Numbered from the stretch's first letter, positions 8,444 to 17,057 are shown. The stretch: 64,000 nucleotides of DNA from Umezawaea tangerina (GCF_003002815.1 NZ_PVTF01000001.1:310001-374000), one strand, 5' to 3'. The notes: generated by a model from the sequence alone, not told the origin. Made by a program: numbers and translations.

Positions 8444-9181
8444 GTGACTGACCTCACCGACAAGGTAGCCATCGTCACCGGCGGCACCAGGGGGATCGGC
8501 CTGGCCACCGTCACCGCGCTGGCCGAGGCGGGTGCGACCGTCGTGCTGACCGGTCGCGACGAGGCCGTCGCCAAGGAGGCCGCGGCGGGCGTCCCCGGCG
8601 GCAGGGTGACCGGCGTGGCCCTCGACGTCACCGACTCCGCGGCCGTGAGCAGCACGATCCGCGCGGTCGCCAAGGAGCACGGCAGGCTCGACGTCGTCGT
8701 CGCGAACGCGGGCGTCCTTGAGGGCGCCCTGGTCGGGATGATGAAGGACGACCTGGTCGAGCGGATGCTGTCGACGAACGTCGCGGGCACGCTCTACACG
8801 GTCCAGGCCGCCGCCCGCGCGATGATGCGCAAGAAGACCGGTTCGATCGTGCTCCTGGCCTCCATCGCCGGTGAGCAGGGCAGCGCGGGCCAGAGCGCGT
8901 ACGCGGCGTCGAAGGCGGGCGTGACCGCCATCGCGAAGTCCACCGCCAAGGAGCTCGGCCGGTACGGGATCCGCGTCAACGCGGTGGCCCCCGGCGTGAT
9001 CGACACCGCGATGACCGCCGCGATGGGCGAAGAAGCCATCGCGGCCAACGTCGAGCAGACCCCGCTCGGCAGGCTCGGCTCCCCGGAGGACGTGGCGAAG
9101 GCCATCCGCTTCCTGGCGGGCGACGAGGCCGCGTTCGTCACGGGCCAGGTGCTCGGCGTCGACGGGGGCCTCGTCCTGTGA
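8444..9181 (+). CDS. FabG-like short-chain dehydrogenase/reductase
   Basis: A 245-aa classical SDR, probably an NADPH-dependent 3-oxoacyl-ACP reductase or a related ketone/aldehyde reductase. The cofactor motif TGGTRGIG is near residue 12, NAG is in the middle, and the catalytic pair is YAASK with Tyr153 and Lys157. The C-terminal GQVLGVDGGLVL is typical of FabG. The GTG start is preceded by AGGA. Its stop overlaps the GTG start of the AMP-ligase by 4 nt, beginning a run of four coupled genes (SDR, ligase, LuxE-like, LuxC-like). It may reduce a beta-keto group on the ACP-bound chain or the aldehyde released by LuxC. Confidence 0.85.
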   Translation: MTDLTDKVAIVTGGTRGIGLATVTALAEAGATVVLTGRDEAVAKEAAAGVPGGRVTGVALDVTDSAAVSSTIRAVAKEHGRLDVVVANAGVLEGALVGMMKDDLVERMLSTNVAGTLYTVQAAARAMMRKKTGSIVLLASIAGEQGSAGQSAYAASKAGVTAIAKSTAKELGRYGIRVNAVAPGVIDTAMTAAMGEEAIAANVEQTPLGRLGSPEDVAKAIRFLAGDEAAFVTGQVLGVDGGLVL

Positions 9182-10590
9182 CGGCGCGCGGTCTGCTCGA
9201 CGGCGGCGGTCGGCTGGTCGACGCCGTCAGCGGTGAGGTGTTCGAACCCGAGGAGCTGCGCGCGCGGGTCGGCGCGGTCGCCGCCGAGCTGGCCGACGTG
9301 CCGCCCGGTGTGCTGTTCGCCCGCACGGACGTCGACGTGGCCAGCGTGCTGCGGTACCTGGCGGCGTTCGAGGCGCACCGCGCCGTGGCGCTGCTGGACG
9401 CGGGCCAGGACCGCGAGGTGCTGCTGGAGCTGGTCGCCCGCTTCCGCCCGGCCGCCGTGCTCGGCGCCGACGGCGACGCCCCCGAGGGGTACCGCGGCGG
9501 TGTCGTCGGCGGCCCCGCGTGGGTCCGCGAGTCGGCCGACGGCGTGACCCCGCACCCCGACCTCGCCGTCCTGCTGCCCACCAGCGGCTCGACCGGCAAC
9601 CCCAAGTTCGTCCGGCTCTCCCGCTCCGCCGTGCTGGCGAACGCCGAGGCCATCGCGGACGTGCTGGGCATCGACGCGGCCGAGGTCGCGCCGACCAGCC
9701 TGCCGCTGCACTACAGCTACGGCATGTCCGTGCTCAACAGCCACCTCGTGCGCGGCGCGACCGTCGTCGTCGAGGGCTCCGGCGTGATGGGCAGGCCGTT
9801 CTGGACGGCGGTCGAGGAGTACAAGATCACCTCGCTGGCCGGCGTCCCGTACCACTACGAGATGCTCAAGCGGCTCAAGTTCGACCCGGCCAAGTACCCC
9901 AGCCTGCGCACCATCACGCAGGCGGGCGGCAAGCTGCGGGACGACCTGGTCGTGCTGTTCAACGACAAGATGCTGGCCGTCGGCGGCCGCATGTTCGTCA
10001 TGTACGGGCAGACCGAGGCGGGCCCCCGCATGTCGACCATCCCGGCGGAACGGCTGGCCGACAAGATCGGCTCGGCCGGTCCGGCGCTGCCCGGCGGCGC
10101 GTTCGTGATCCGCGCCGAGGACGGCACCGAGACCACCGAGCCGGACGTCGTCGGCGAGGTCCTCTACCGCGGCCCGAACGTGATGATGGGCTACGCCGAG
10201 AGCGAGGCCGAGCTGGCCGAGGGCGACACCCGTCACGGCGAGCTGGAGACCGGCGACCTCGGCAGGCTCGACTCCGACGGGTACCTGCACCTCACGGGCA
10301 GGCTCAAGCGGATCGGCAAGGTCTTCGGGAACAGGGTCAACCTCGACGACCTGGAACAACTGCTGCGCGGTTCGGGGTTGGACCTGGGAGCGGCGGCCGC
10401 GGTGCCCGCGGGCGACAAGGTGGTCGTCTGGGTGGAGGACTGCGCCGCCGACACGCGCAAGGCGGCGGCCCGCACGCTCGCGGAGAAGCTGCACCTGCAC
10501 GTGTCCGGATTCGACGTGCGGGACATCGACGCCCTGCCGCTGCTCCCCAGCGGCAAGATCGACTACCGCTCCCTGGAGGGACGGGCATGA
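9178..10590 (+). CDS. AMP-dependent acyl ligase (ANL superfamily)
   Basis: A 470-aa adenylate-forming enzyme that should activate a carboxylic acid as acyl-AMP and pass it to a thiol, here probably the pantetheine of the neighbouring ACP. The ATP-binding loop is LLPTSGSTGNPKFV, the aromatic/acid motif is MYGQTEAGP, the hinge is TGDLGRLDSDGYLHLTGRLK, and the C-terminal catalytic lysine is in LPSGKIDY (Lys460). It is shorter than CoA ligases of 500-550 aa and has a compact N-terminal half. It overlaps both flanking genes by 4 nt. Context (ACP, LuxE, LuxC) favours a fatty acyl or hydroxyacyl substrate over an amino acid, but specificity cannot be read from sequence. Confidence 0.85.
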   Translation: MTARGLLDGGGRLVDAVSGEVFEPEELRARVGAVAAELADVPPGVLFARTDVDVASVLRYLAAFEAHRAVALLDAGQDREVLLELVARFRPAAVLGADGDAPEGYRGGVVGGPAWVRESADGVTPHPDLAVLLPTSGSTGNPKFVRLSRSAVLANAEAIADVLGIDAAEVAPTSLPLHYSYGMSVLNSHLVRGATVVVEGSGVMGRPFWTAVEEYKITSLAGVPYHYEMLKRLKFDPAKYPSLRTITQAGGKLRDDLVVLFNDKMLAVGGRMFVMYGQTEAGPRMSTIPAERLADKIGSAGPALPGGAFVIRAEDGTETTEPDVVGEVLYRGPNVMMGYAESEAELAEGDTRHGELETGDLGRLDSDGYLHLTGRLKRIGKVFGNRVNLDDLEQLLRGSGLDLGAAAAVPAGDKVVVWVEDCAADTRKAAARTLAEKLHLHVSGFDVRDIDALPLLPSGKIDYRSLEGRA

Positions 10591-11654
10591 CAGCCACAGC
10601 AGAAGGTGTCTTCGGACTGGCCCAGGCCGAGCGCGAGGCGGCGCTGCTGCCCGCGCTGACCGAGCTGACCGAGCACCACCGGGCCACCTGCGAGCCGTAC
10701 GACCGCATCCTGGGCTCGCTCGGGTACGCGCACGGCGCGGAGTTCGGCACGGTCGAGGAAGTGCCGTGGCTGCCGGTCCGGATGTTCAAGCACCACGTGC
10801 TCAAGTCCGTGCCGGACGACGAGGTGTTCAAGGTCCTCACGTCGTCGGGCACGACCGGCGCCGAGGTCTCCCGCATCTACCTGGACAAGCAGGCCGCGGG
10901 TGACCAGCCGCGCTACCTGGGCCGCACGCTCCAGGCCGTGCTCGGCGAGAAGCGGCTGCCGATGCTGATGGTCGACACGATCGGCATCATCAAGAACCGC
11001 CGCTCGTTCTCGGCCCGCGGCGCGGGTGTGCTCGGCATGGCGAACTTCGGCCGCCAGCACGTGTACGCGCTCGACGAGGACGACAAGCCGGACGTGGAGG
11101 CCATCAAGGGCTTCCTGGCCAAGCACGGCTCCGAGCCGTTCCTGATCTTCGGCTTCACCTTCATGGTGTGGCAGTACCTCTACGAGGTCGCCCGCGAGCA
11201 CGAGCTGGACCTGTCCAACGGCATCCTCATCCACTCCGGTGGCTGGAAGAAGCTGATCGACCGGGCCGTGGACAACGCGGAGTTCCGGCGCGCGTTCGCC
11301 GCGGACACCGGGCTGACCAGGATCCACAACTACTACGGCATGGTCGAGCAGCTCGGCACCGTGTTCGTGGAGGGCCCGTCGGGCAACTCCCTGTACTGCC
11401 CCGACTTCGCGGACGTCGTGATCCGCGATCCCGAGACGTGGGCGGAGCAACCCGTCGGCGTGCCGGGCGTCATTGAAGTGGTCAGCACCGTGCCGCGCTC
11501 CTACCCCGGCCACGCGCTGCTCACCGAGGACCTCGGCGTCGTGCACGGCGTCGACGACGGCGACTGGCCGGGGAAGCGCTTCTCGGTACTGGGTCGTCTG
11601 CCGCGCGCGGAGGCCCGTGGATGTTCGGACACCTTCAGCGGAGGAGCGGCGTGA
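10587..11654 (+). CDS. LuxE-like acyl-protein synthetase
   Basis: A 355-aa member of the LuxE family, ATP-dependent enzymes that activate a fatty acid and transfer the acyl group to a LuxC-type reductase. The conserved ATP-site segment LTSSGTTGAEVSRIYLDK and the later SGGWKKL and NYYGMVEQLGTVF blocks fit the family. The length matches LuxE (about 370 aa). ATG 10587 overlaps the stop of the AMP-ligase, and the stop overlaps the LuxC-like GTG. No luciferase luxA or luxB homologue is in this operon, so the product is more likely an aldehyde or alcohol for biosynthesis than light. Such pairs also occur in surface-polysaccharide loci, which fits the setting. Confidence 0.85.
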   Translation: MTATAEGVFGLAQAEREAALLPALTELTEHHRATCEPYDRILGSLGYAHGAEFGTVEEVPWLPVRMFKHHVLKSVPDDEVFKVLTSSGTTGAEVSRIYLDKQAAGDQPRYLGRTLQAVLGEKRLPMLMVDTIGIIKNRRSFSARGAGVLGMANFGRQHVYALDEDDKPDVEAIKGFLAKHGSEPFLIFGFTFMVWQYLYEVAREHELDLSNGILIHSGGWKKLIDRAVDNAEFRRAFAADTGLTRIHNYYGMVEQLGTVFVEGPSGNSLYCPDFADVVIRDPETWAEQPVGVPGVIEVVSTVPRSYPGHALLTEDLGVVHGVDDGDWPGKRFSVLGRLPRAEARGCSDTFSGGAA

Positions 11655-12883
11655 GCCCCATCCAGCAGCGGTTCCCGGCCGGGCCGGACGTCGAGGTCGC
11701 CGACCTCCTCGCCGCGGTGACCGCCGAGCCCGAAGGCGGACGGCTCAAGGTCGGCGACCCCCGGATCGTGGACTTCATCGTGAAGTTCGCCCGCAAGCTG
11801 CTCGCCCCCGCGACCGCCCGTCGGTTCCCGGAGCTGGCGTCGCTGGGCTTCTTCCTGCGCCGCGGTGAGATCACCAAGGCCCTGGCGGGCCTGGAGACGA
11901 CCGGCGACGAGCTGCGCTTCCCGCGTGGACTGGTGTTCCACGTGCCACCGGCCAACGTGGACACGATCTTCGTGTACTCGTGGGCGCTGTCCGCGCTGGC
12001 GGGCAACCCCAACGTCGTGCGGATCTCCGCCCGGTCCGCCGGTGCCGCCGAGACCGTGATCGCGTGCCTGAACGAGGCGCTCGCCGAAGCGGACCCGATC
12101 GTCGCGCAGACCCAGCGGATGGTCACCTACGGCCGCGACGAGGCCGTGACGTCGGCGCTGTCGGCCGCGTGCGACCTGCGGGTCATCTGGGGCGGTGACC
12201 GGTCGGTCGCCGAGATCCGCAAGAGCCCGATCGCGCCGCACGCCCGCGACCTCACGTTCCCGGACCGGGCGTCGTTCGCCGCGATCTCCGTCGACGGCTG
12301 GGCCAACGCCACCCCGGAGCAGCGCCGCGACGCCGCCACCGGGTTCTACAACGACTCGTACTGGTTCGACCAGGCCGCCTGCTCGTCGCCCCGCACCCTG
12401 TTCTGGGTCGGCGACGAGGCGGCGGCCCAGGTCGGCCGCACCGAGTTCCTCGCCCTGCTGGGCGAGGTCGTGGCCGCCAAGCACTTCGTGGTCGAGCCCG
12501 CGATGGCCGTGCAGAAGCGGGTGTCCGCGTACGGCGTCGCCGCCGAGGGCCACGCGACCGCGATCCACTTCAACGGCAACGCGGTCGCCACGCTGGAGCT
12601 GAGCGACCCCGCCGACGTGCCGCGCGAGTGGCTCGGCGTCGGCACGTTCCCGCAGGCGACGCTGACGGGGCTGGACGAGTTCGTGCGCATCGCCGAGCGC
12701 AAGGACCAGACGTTCAGCCACTTCGGCTTCCAGCGCGAGGAGCTCGTCGAGTTCGCCCACGCCCTCGCGGGCCGGGGCATTGACAGGATCGTCCCGTTCG
12801 GATCTGCTCTCAGCTTCGCCGCGGTCTGGGACGGCTACGACCTGCTGTCCGAGTTCAGCCGCCTCACCACGGTGACCGGCTGA
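11651..12883 (+). CDS. LuxC-like acyl-CoA/acyl-protein reductase
   Basis: A 410-aa protein of the LuxC family (aldehyde-dehydrogenase-like fold), which reduces an acyl thioester to an aldehyde with NADPH. The nucleophilic cysteine expected to carry the acyl group is Cys244 in DQAACSSPRTLFWVG, matching the family's conserved C-S-P block. The stretch FHVPPANVDTIFVYSWALSA is also typical. The GTG at 11651 overlaps the LuxE-like stop by 4 nt; an upstream ATG at 11621 lies inside luxE-like coding and is not preferred. With the preceding LuxE-like protein it would form a fatty-acid reductase complex. The final gene of the group starts about 47 nt downstream. Confidence 0.87.
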   Translation: MSPIQQRFPAGPDVEVADLLAAVTAEPEGGRLKVGDPRIVDFIVKFARKLLAPATARRFPELASLGFFLRRGEITKALAGLETTGDELRFPRGLVFHVPPANVDTIFVYSWALSALAGNPNVVRISARSAGAAETVIACLNEALAEADPIVAQTQRMVTYGRDEAVTSALSAACDLRVIWGGDRSVAEIRKSPIAPHARDLTFPDRASFAAISVDGWANATPEQRRDAATGFYNDSYWFDQAACSSPRTLFWVGDEAAAQVGRTEFLALLGEVVAAKHFVVEPAMAVQKRVSAYGVAAEGHATAIHFNGNAVATLELSDPADVPREWLGVGTFPQATLTGLDEFVRIAERKDQTFSHFGFQREELVEFAHALAGRGIDRIVPFGSALSFAAVWDGYDLLSEFSRLTTVTG

Positions 12884-12930
12884 TACCCATGGCCGAGCCC
12901 ACTTCGCCCCCCGACATCACCGGAGACCCG

Positions 12931-13935
12931 ATGAAGGTCCAGGACGACCTGGCCACCACGGACGACACCGCGGCCGAAGTCGCCGCGCCGTCCAGCCGCA
13001 AGGCGACCATCATCGCCTGGGCCAAGCGACTGCTCGTCCTCCTGGTGCTGGCCGCGGCCACCTACCAGGTCGTCGACCAGTGGAACGCGGTCTCGAAGAC
13101 GCTGCTCTCGCTGTCGTGGCAGTCGATCGTGCTGTCGATGCTCGCGGTGTACGCGGGCGTCTGGCTCGGACCGGTGGTCTGGAAGGTCGTGCTGTCGGAC
13201 CTCGGCGCCCCGGTGCGGGTGTCGGAGGCGTCGAAGTTCTACCTCGTCGGGCAGCTCGGCAAGTACGTGCCCGGCGCGGTGTGGGCCGTGCTGCTGTCGA
13301 TGGAGCTGGCCAAGGAGGCGGGCGTCAGCCGCGCGCGGAGCTTCACCGCGGGCCTGATCGCCACCGGCCTCGGCGTGGTCGCCTCGATGATCACCGGGCT
13401 GCTCGCCCTGCCGATCATCCTCGACGGCGACCACCCGGAGCTGCTGTGGCTGTTCGCGCTCCTGGTCGTGGGCCTGGTGTTCCTGCACCCGGTGCCGCTG
13501 ACCTGGCTCGTGTCGACGGTCCTCAAGCTGCTCCGCAAGGCCCCGCTGCCGCACCGCCTCAACGGCTTCGCCATCTTCAAGGGCGTCGTGCTGGCGGTCG
13601 CGATCTACGTGATGTTCGGCGTGCACCTGTGGCTGCTGGCCACCTCGGTCGGCGCGCCCGGCCTCAACACGCTGATCCTGTGCGCGGGAGCCATGGGCGT
13701 GTCGATGACCGCGGGTCTGATGGCGTTCTTCCTGCCGTCCGGCCTGGGTGCCCGCGAGGCCGTCATCGTCGCCGCGCTGGCGACCGTGATGCCCGCACCC
13801 CAGGCGCTCGCGCTCGCCGTGGTGTCGCGCCTGGTGTTCACCATCGCCGACCTCAGCTCCGCGGGCATCGCGGCCGGCTTCGTCTGGTTGCAGGGCAAGC
13901 GCGGCGTCGCGCCGACCGCCCCCGTCGTCGACTAG
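12931..13935 (+). CDS. LPG-synthase/AglD-type flippase-like membrane protein
   Basis: A polytopic inner-membrane protein of about 334 aa with roughly eight hydrophobic segments, of the family related to the membrane half of MprF and to AglD (UPF0104). Family members move or synthesise lipid-linked substrates. The motif GQLGKYVPGAVWA after the second hydrophobic region and FFLPSGLGAREA near the C-terminus are the family's most conserved blocks. I choose ATG 12931, which has GGAG seven nucleotides upstream; ATG 12889 would add 14 residues and has no clear ribosome binding site. It closes the LpxA-LuxC gene group and could move the acylated sugar-lipid across the membrane, which is inference. 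It has no cytosolic lysyl-transferase domain. Confidence 0.78.
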   Translation: MKVQDDLATTDDTAAEVAAPSSRKATIIAWAKRLLVLLVLAAATYQVVDQWNAVSKTLLSLSWQSIVLSMLAVYAGVWLGPVVWKVVLSDLGAPVRVSEASKFYLVGQLGKYVPGAVWAVLLSMELAKEAGVSRARSFTAGLIATGLGVVASMITGLLALPIILDGDHPELLWLFALLVVGLVFLHPVPLTWLVSTVLKLLRKAPLPHRLNGFAIFKGVVLAVAIYVMFGVHLWLLATSVGAPGLNTLILCAGAMGVSMTAGLMAFFLPSGLGAREAVIVAALATVMPAPQALALAVVSRLVFTIADLSSAGIAAGFVWLQGKRGVAPTAPVVD

Positions 13936-13942
13936 CACCGTC

Positions 13943-13991
13943 CGACGGGAACGGGCCCTCGCCGGATGTCGGCGGGGGCCCGTTCCCGTCG
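13943..13991. terminator. Bidirectional hairpin between convergent genes
   Basis: A perfect inverted repeat of about 15 bp (cgacgggaacgggcc / ggcccgttcccgtcg) lies between the plus-strand membrane protein and the minus-strand PIG-L gene and can serve both strands. Confidence 0.75.
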
Positions 13992-13997
13992 GGGCGA

Positions 13998-15926
13998 CTA
14001 GCTCCCGGCCTGTTGCCAGGCGCCGAACGCGCCGTCCGGACCCGCGGTGGTCTGGATCGCCTCGTACAGCTTGGCGTCCCCGCCGACGACCAGCACGCGC
14101 ACCTTGCCCATCGCGTCGCGCACCGCGGCGGGCCCGACCTCGCAGTAGCCGCCGAGGTCCGTCCACGCCCCGAACGCGCCGTTGGACGCCTGCCGCGAGA
14201 CGCTGATGCCGTACCCGTCGTTGCGGTTGAACGCCAGGATCCGCGGCGTCGAACCGCCCGAGGTCACCGCCGCGACCGGCCCGACGCCGCCCTGGCCGCC
14301 GATGTGGGTGAGGCTGGTGGCCCAGGCGCCGTTCACGGTCTTCTCCGCCAGCGTGCCGCTCGCACCGTCGCCCTGCTCGCGGCTGACGATCCGGACCTTG
14401 CCGGTCGACTCGACCGCGACGCCCGGCCCGAACGTGCACTCGGCCGTGCTGGTGAGCGCCTGGTAGACCGTGCCCGAGCCGGGGTTCTGGTACCAGTGCA
14501 GGGTCTTGCCGCCGCCGTCGGCGAAGACGTGCAGCTTGCCGCTGGGGGCGGTGATCGCCACCGGCGGGGTCATGGCCTTGCCGCCGCCACCGGTGACCTC
14601 GTACCAGGTGCTGAAGCCGGAGCCCTGCTCGAAGGCGTTGCTGATCTTGCCGGCGGCGTTGACCACGTACATCTCGATGCCGCCGTCGGAGTTCACGCCG
14701 AGCGCGGGGGTGCCGTAGGCGGGGCTGGAGCCGTTGGGGTTGCCCACGTTGGTCCACGTGGTCTCGAAACCGGCGCCCGGTGCGGACTGCTTGGTGGTGA
14801 GCACCGACCCGGTGTCCAGGTCGAGCACGGCGACGCGCAGCCTGCCGTCGCCGCGCAGCGCCACCGCGACGCCCGGCGCGAACGAGCCCGTCTTGAGGGT
14901 GGTGGGGCCGACCCAGGCGCCGCCGTTGGGCTGCTTCCACACCGCCAGCGAGTCACCGGTGACGACGAAGGCGTGCAGCACGCCGGTGCTGTCGATCGCG
15001 GCCCACGGGGCCACCACGGGCCAGCGCTGGTAGTTGCGGGCCAGGTTGCTGTCGAAGGAGCCGCCGGTGAGCGGGTCGAGCGCGGCGTAGGCCTGGTAAC
15101 CGGCGGTCTTGGGGTTGAGCAGGGCGTTCGGCACGTTGGCCGGCGCGCTCTGCGTGTTGTAGCAGCGGTAGCGGGTCAGCAGCGCGAGCGGCCTGCCGGT
15201 CGGGCCGCCGTAGGCCTTCACGGCCTTCTGGGCGAACTTCGCGGCGGCGATGTGGTCCCAGTGGTCCGGCTGGTCGACGAACCGGGCGTCCTCGGGGAAC
15301 GGGTCCTGCACGCGGATCGCGGTCGGCTGGAACTGCACGAGCAGCGCGAGCAGCACGGCGTTCAGCGCGGCCTGGTTGTAGGTCTGGACGGGCACGGCGC
15401 TGCCGGTCGGGCGGATGGTGCTGGTGCTGTAGTTCGGGTTCTCCCACAGCTTCGTCAGCGCGTCGGTGTGCAGGTCGTCGCCCGCGTCCGGCAGGCTGAG
15501 GTAGATCATCTGGATCTGCGGTGCGCCGTTCAGCGTGTCGATCTCGACGGTCTTGCCCGCGACGGACATGGTCGCGCGGGTCCAGCTGTTGGGCTTGCCC
15601 GCGAGCACCGCCCACGCCCGCCGGGACCCCTCCTGCAGGTTCGCGGCCAGCTGCTCGCGGGTCTGCTGACCGGACACGCCGTTGAACTCGTCGGCGCCCA
15701 GGACGACCGTCCTCACCGGACGTCCTGACTGGATCGACGGCTGGATGTCCGGGTTCAGGAACAGCAGGTCGTCGTCCGTGTGCGCGACGATCTGCAGGAA
15801 GCTGCCACCGGTGGGCAGGGAGCGCGCCCCCGCCGCGCCCGCCGTTCCGGTTCCGACGCCGATCGCGGCCGTCGTAGCAGCCGTGATACCGGCCACCATC
15901 ACCGTTCTGCGACTGATGTGAGCCAT
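13998..15926 (-). CDS. Secreted PIG-L-family deacetylase with lectin/propeller-like C-terminus
   Basis: An exported 642-aa protein. The N-terminus is a Tat-like signal (SRRTVMVAG, then an Ala/Gly/Thr-rich hydrophobic stretch). Residues about 40-270 form a PIG-L/LmbE domain with the zinc motif AHTDDD (His49, Asp51, Asp52) and a downstream DHIAAAKFA histidine. Residues about 300-640 are repeated beta-strand units with W-x-x-G patterns (AVWKQPNGGAW, FSTWYEVTGGGG), resembling a tectonin/FG-GAP propeller or lectin. PIG-L enzymes remove N-acetyl groups from GlcNAc-type sugars; an exported one probably trims a wall or environmental glycan. The start at 15926 has a G-rich ribosome binding site about 8 nt upstream. 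A lipoprotein paralogue lies at 18943-20709. Confidence 0.82.
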   Translation of the reverse strand: MAHISRRTVMVAGITAATTAAIGVGTGTAGAAGARSLPTGGSFLQIVAHTDDDLLFLNPDIQPSIQSGRPVRTVVLGADEFNGVSGQQTREQLAANLQEGSRRAWAVLAGKPNSWTRATMSVAGKTVEIDTLNGAPQIQMIYLSLPDAGDDLHTDALTKLWENPNYSTSTIRPTGSAVPVQTYNQAALNAVLLALLVQFQPTAIRVQDPFPEDARFVDQPDHWDHIAAAKFAQKAVKAYGGPTGRPLALLTRYRCYNTQSAPANVPNALLNPKTAGYQAYAALDPLTGGSFDSNLARNYQRWPVVAPWAAIDSTGVLHAFVVTGDSLAVWKQPNGGAWVGPTTLKTGSFAPGVAVALRGDGRLRVAVLDLDTGSVLTTKQSAPGAGFETTWTNVGNPNGSSPAYGTPALGVNSDGGIEMYVVNAAGKISNAFEQGSGFSTWYEVTGGGGKAMTPPVAITAPSGKLHVFADGGGKTLHWYQNPGSGTVYQALTSTAECTFGPGVAVESTGKVRIVSREQGDGASGTLAEKTVNGAWATSLTHIGGQGGVGPVAAVTSGGSTPRILAFNRNDGYGISVSRQASNGAFGAWTDLGGYCEVGPAAVRDAMGKVRVLVVGGDAKLYEAIQTTAGPDGAFGAWQQAGS

Positions 15927-16119
15927 CTGCGATTCCCCCCAAAGAATGAATCGTCCCATGTGGACCGGCGAGAAGACGTCCCACGTGTTAAGCGGGTTGC
16001 CTCAGGGATTCGATCCGGGGGGATCACTTGTTACGCAGGGCTCCGGCGGTTCCCAAGAACGCCCGGCATGTGTCACTCTAATGGCGTAATCGGTGCTGCG
16101 GAGTGACGGGAGCTACCTG

Positions 16120-16248
16120 ATGAGGTTCGCGAAGAACGCCCGGTTGGCGGTAGCCGCGTTCGGGCTGGTCGCGCTGGCCCTCCTCGCCGTCGCGCCGGGC
16201 TCGGCGGGACTCGCCGACCAGCCCGGCTCCGTGCGGATCACGGGCTAG
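16120..16248 (+). CDS. Small secreted peptide (42 aa)
   Basis: A possible 42-residue secreted peptide. It begins MRFAKNARLAVAA, followed by a hydrophobic core rich in Leu/Ala/Val and a likely cleavage site after APGSAGLA, leaving a mature tail of only about 10-13 residues ending VRITG. The ATG has GGGAG about 8 nt upstream. Its stop shares the CTAG palindrome with the stop of the convergent HAD gene, so the two reading frames overlap by 4 nt. No family is recognised. It could also be a leader peptide. Confidence 0.5.
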   Translation: MRFAKNARLAVAAFGLVALALLAVAPGSAGLADQPGSVRITG

Positions 16249-17057
16249 AACCAGCGCTCCAGCACCAGCGCCACACCGTCGTCGGTGTGCTGCGCGGTCA
16301 CCTCGTCCGCCACCGCCCGCGCCTCCGCGTGCGCGTTGGCCATCGCCACCCCGTGGCCGGCCCAGGTCAGCATCGGCACGTCGTTCGGCATGTCCCCGAA
16401 CGCCACCACGTCCTCCCGCGGCACGCCCGCGCGCTCGGCCACGTCCGCCAGCCCGGTCGCCTTCGTGACACCGGCCGCGGACAGCTCGACCAGCCCGCTG
16501 TTCGTGGAGAACGTCACGACGACCTCCTCGCCCAGCACGGCCTCCGCCGCGAGCGCCATCTCCGCGCTCGTCATCGTGTCGTGCTGCGCGAGCAGCTTCA
16601 CGGCGGTGCGGCCGAGCACCTCGGCGAGCGGCACCTCGACGTCGTCGCTGTCGATCCACGGGTGCCGGTAGGTCCGCTCCGCCACGAACGGCCGGACGCG
16701 GTCGTCGTGCGCGGTCGCACCGACCCGCTCGGAGGCGAACGCCACGTCCGGGATCGCCTCGCGCAGCGCCTCGGCCAGGTCCGACAGCAGCACCGGCTCC
16801 AGCCCGCGCTGCCAGACCACCCGGTCCTCGCCGACGTCGTAGAGCGCCGCACCGTTCGCGCACACCACGAACCCGGTCGTCCCGACCTGCTCCGCGATCA
16901 TCGACACCCAGCGCGGCGGACGACCCGTGACCAACACGAACGGGGTACCCGACCCGATCACCCGCCGGACCACCGCCGCCGTCCGTTCGCTCACCCGGTT
17001 GTCCAGGCCGATCAGCGTTCCGTCGATGTCCGAGGCAACCAAGCGGGGTCTCTCCAC
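16245..17057 (-). CDS. Cof-type HAD-IIB hydrolase
   Basis: A 270-aa haloacid-dehalogenase phosphatase of subclass IIB. Motif I is SDIDGTLIG with the nucleophilic Asp near residue 10, motif II is LVTGRPP, motif III is VTKATGL with the conserved Lys, and motif IV is GDMPNDVPML. The cap domain sits between motifs II and III, as in Cof/YidA. Such enzymes dephosphorylate sugar phosphates or other small metabolites in the cytoplasm; the substrate cannot be predicted. The start is GTG. It is divergent from the luciferase-like gene (58 bp apart), and its stop overlaps the small peptide gene on the other strand. Confidence 0.88.
   Translation of the reverse strand: MERPRLVASDIDGTLIGLDNRVSERTAAVVRRVIGSGTPFVLVTGRPPRWVSMIAEQVGTTGFVVCANGAALYDVGEDRVVWQRGLEPVLLSDLAEALREAIPDVAFASERVGATAHDDRVRPFVAERTYRHPWIDSDDVEVPLAEVLGRTAVKLLAQHDTMTSAEMALAAEAVLGEEVVVTFSTNSGLVELSAAGVTKATGLADVAERAGVPREDVVAFGDMPNDVPMLTWAGHGVAMANAHAEARAVADEVTAQHTDDGVALVLERWF

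Noticed and set aside
7272-12883. A polyketide or non-ribosomal peptide cluster
   Set aside because: There is an ACP and an AMP-ligase but no ketosynthase, acyltransferase domain, condensation domain or thioesterase.
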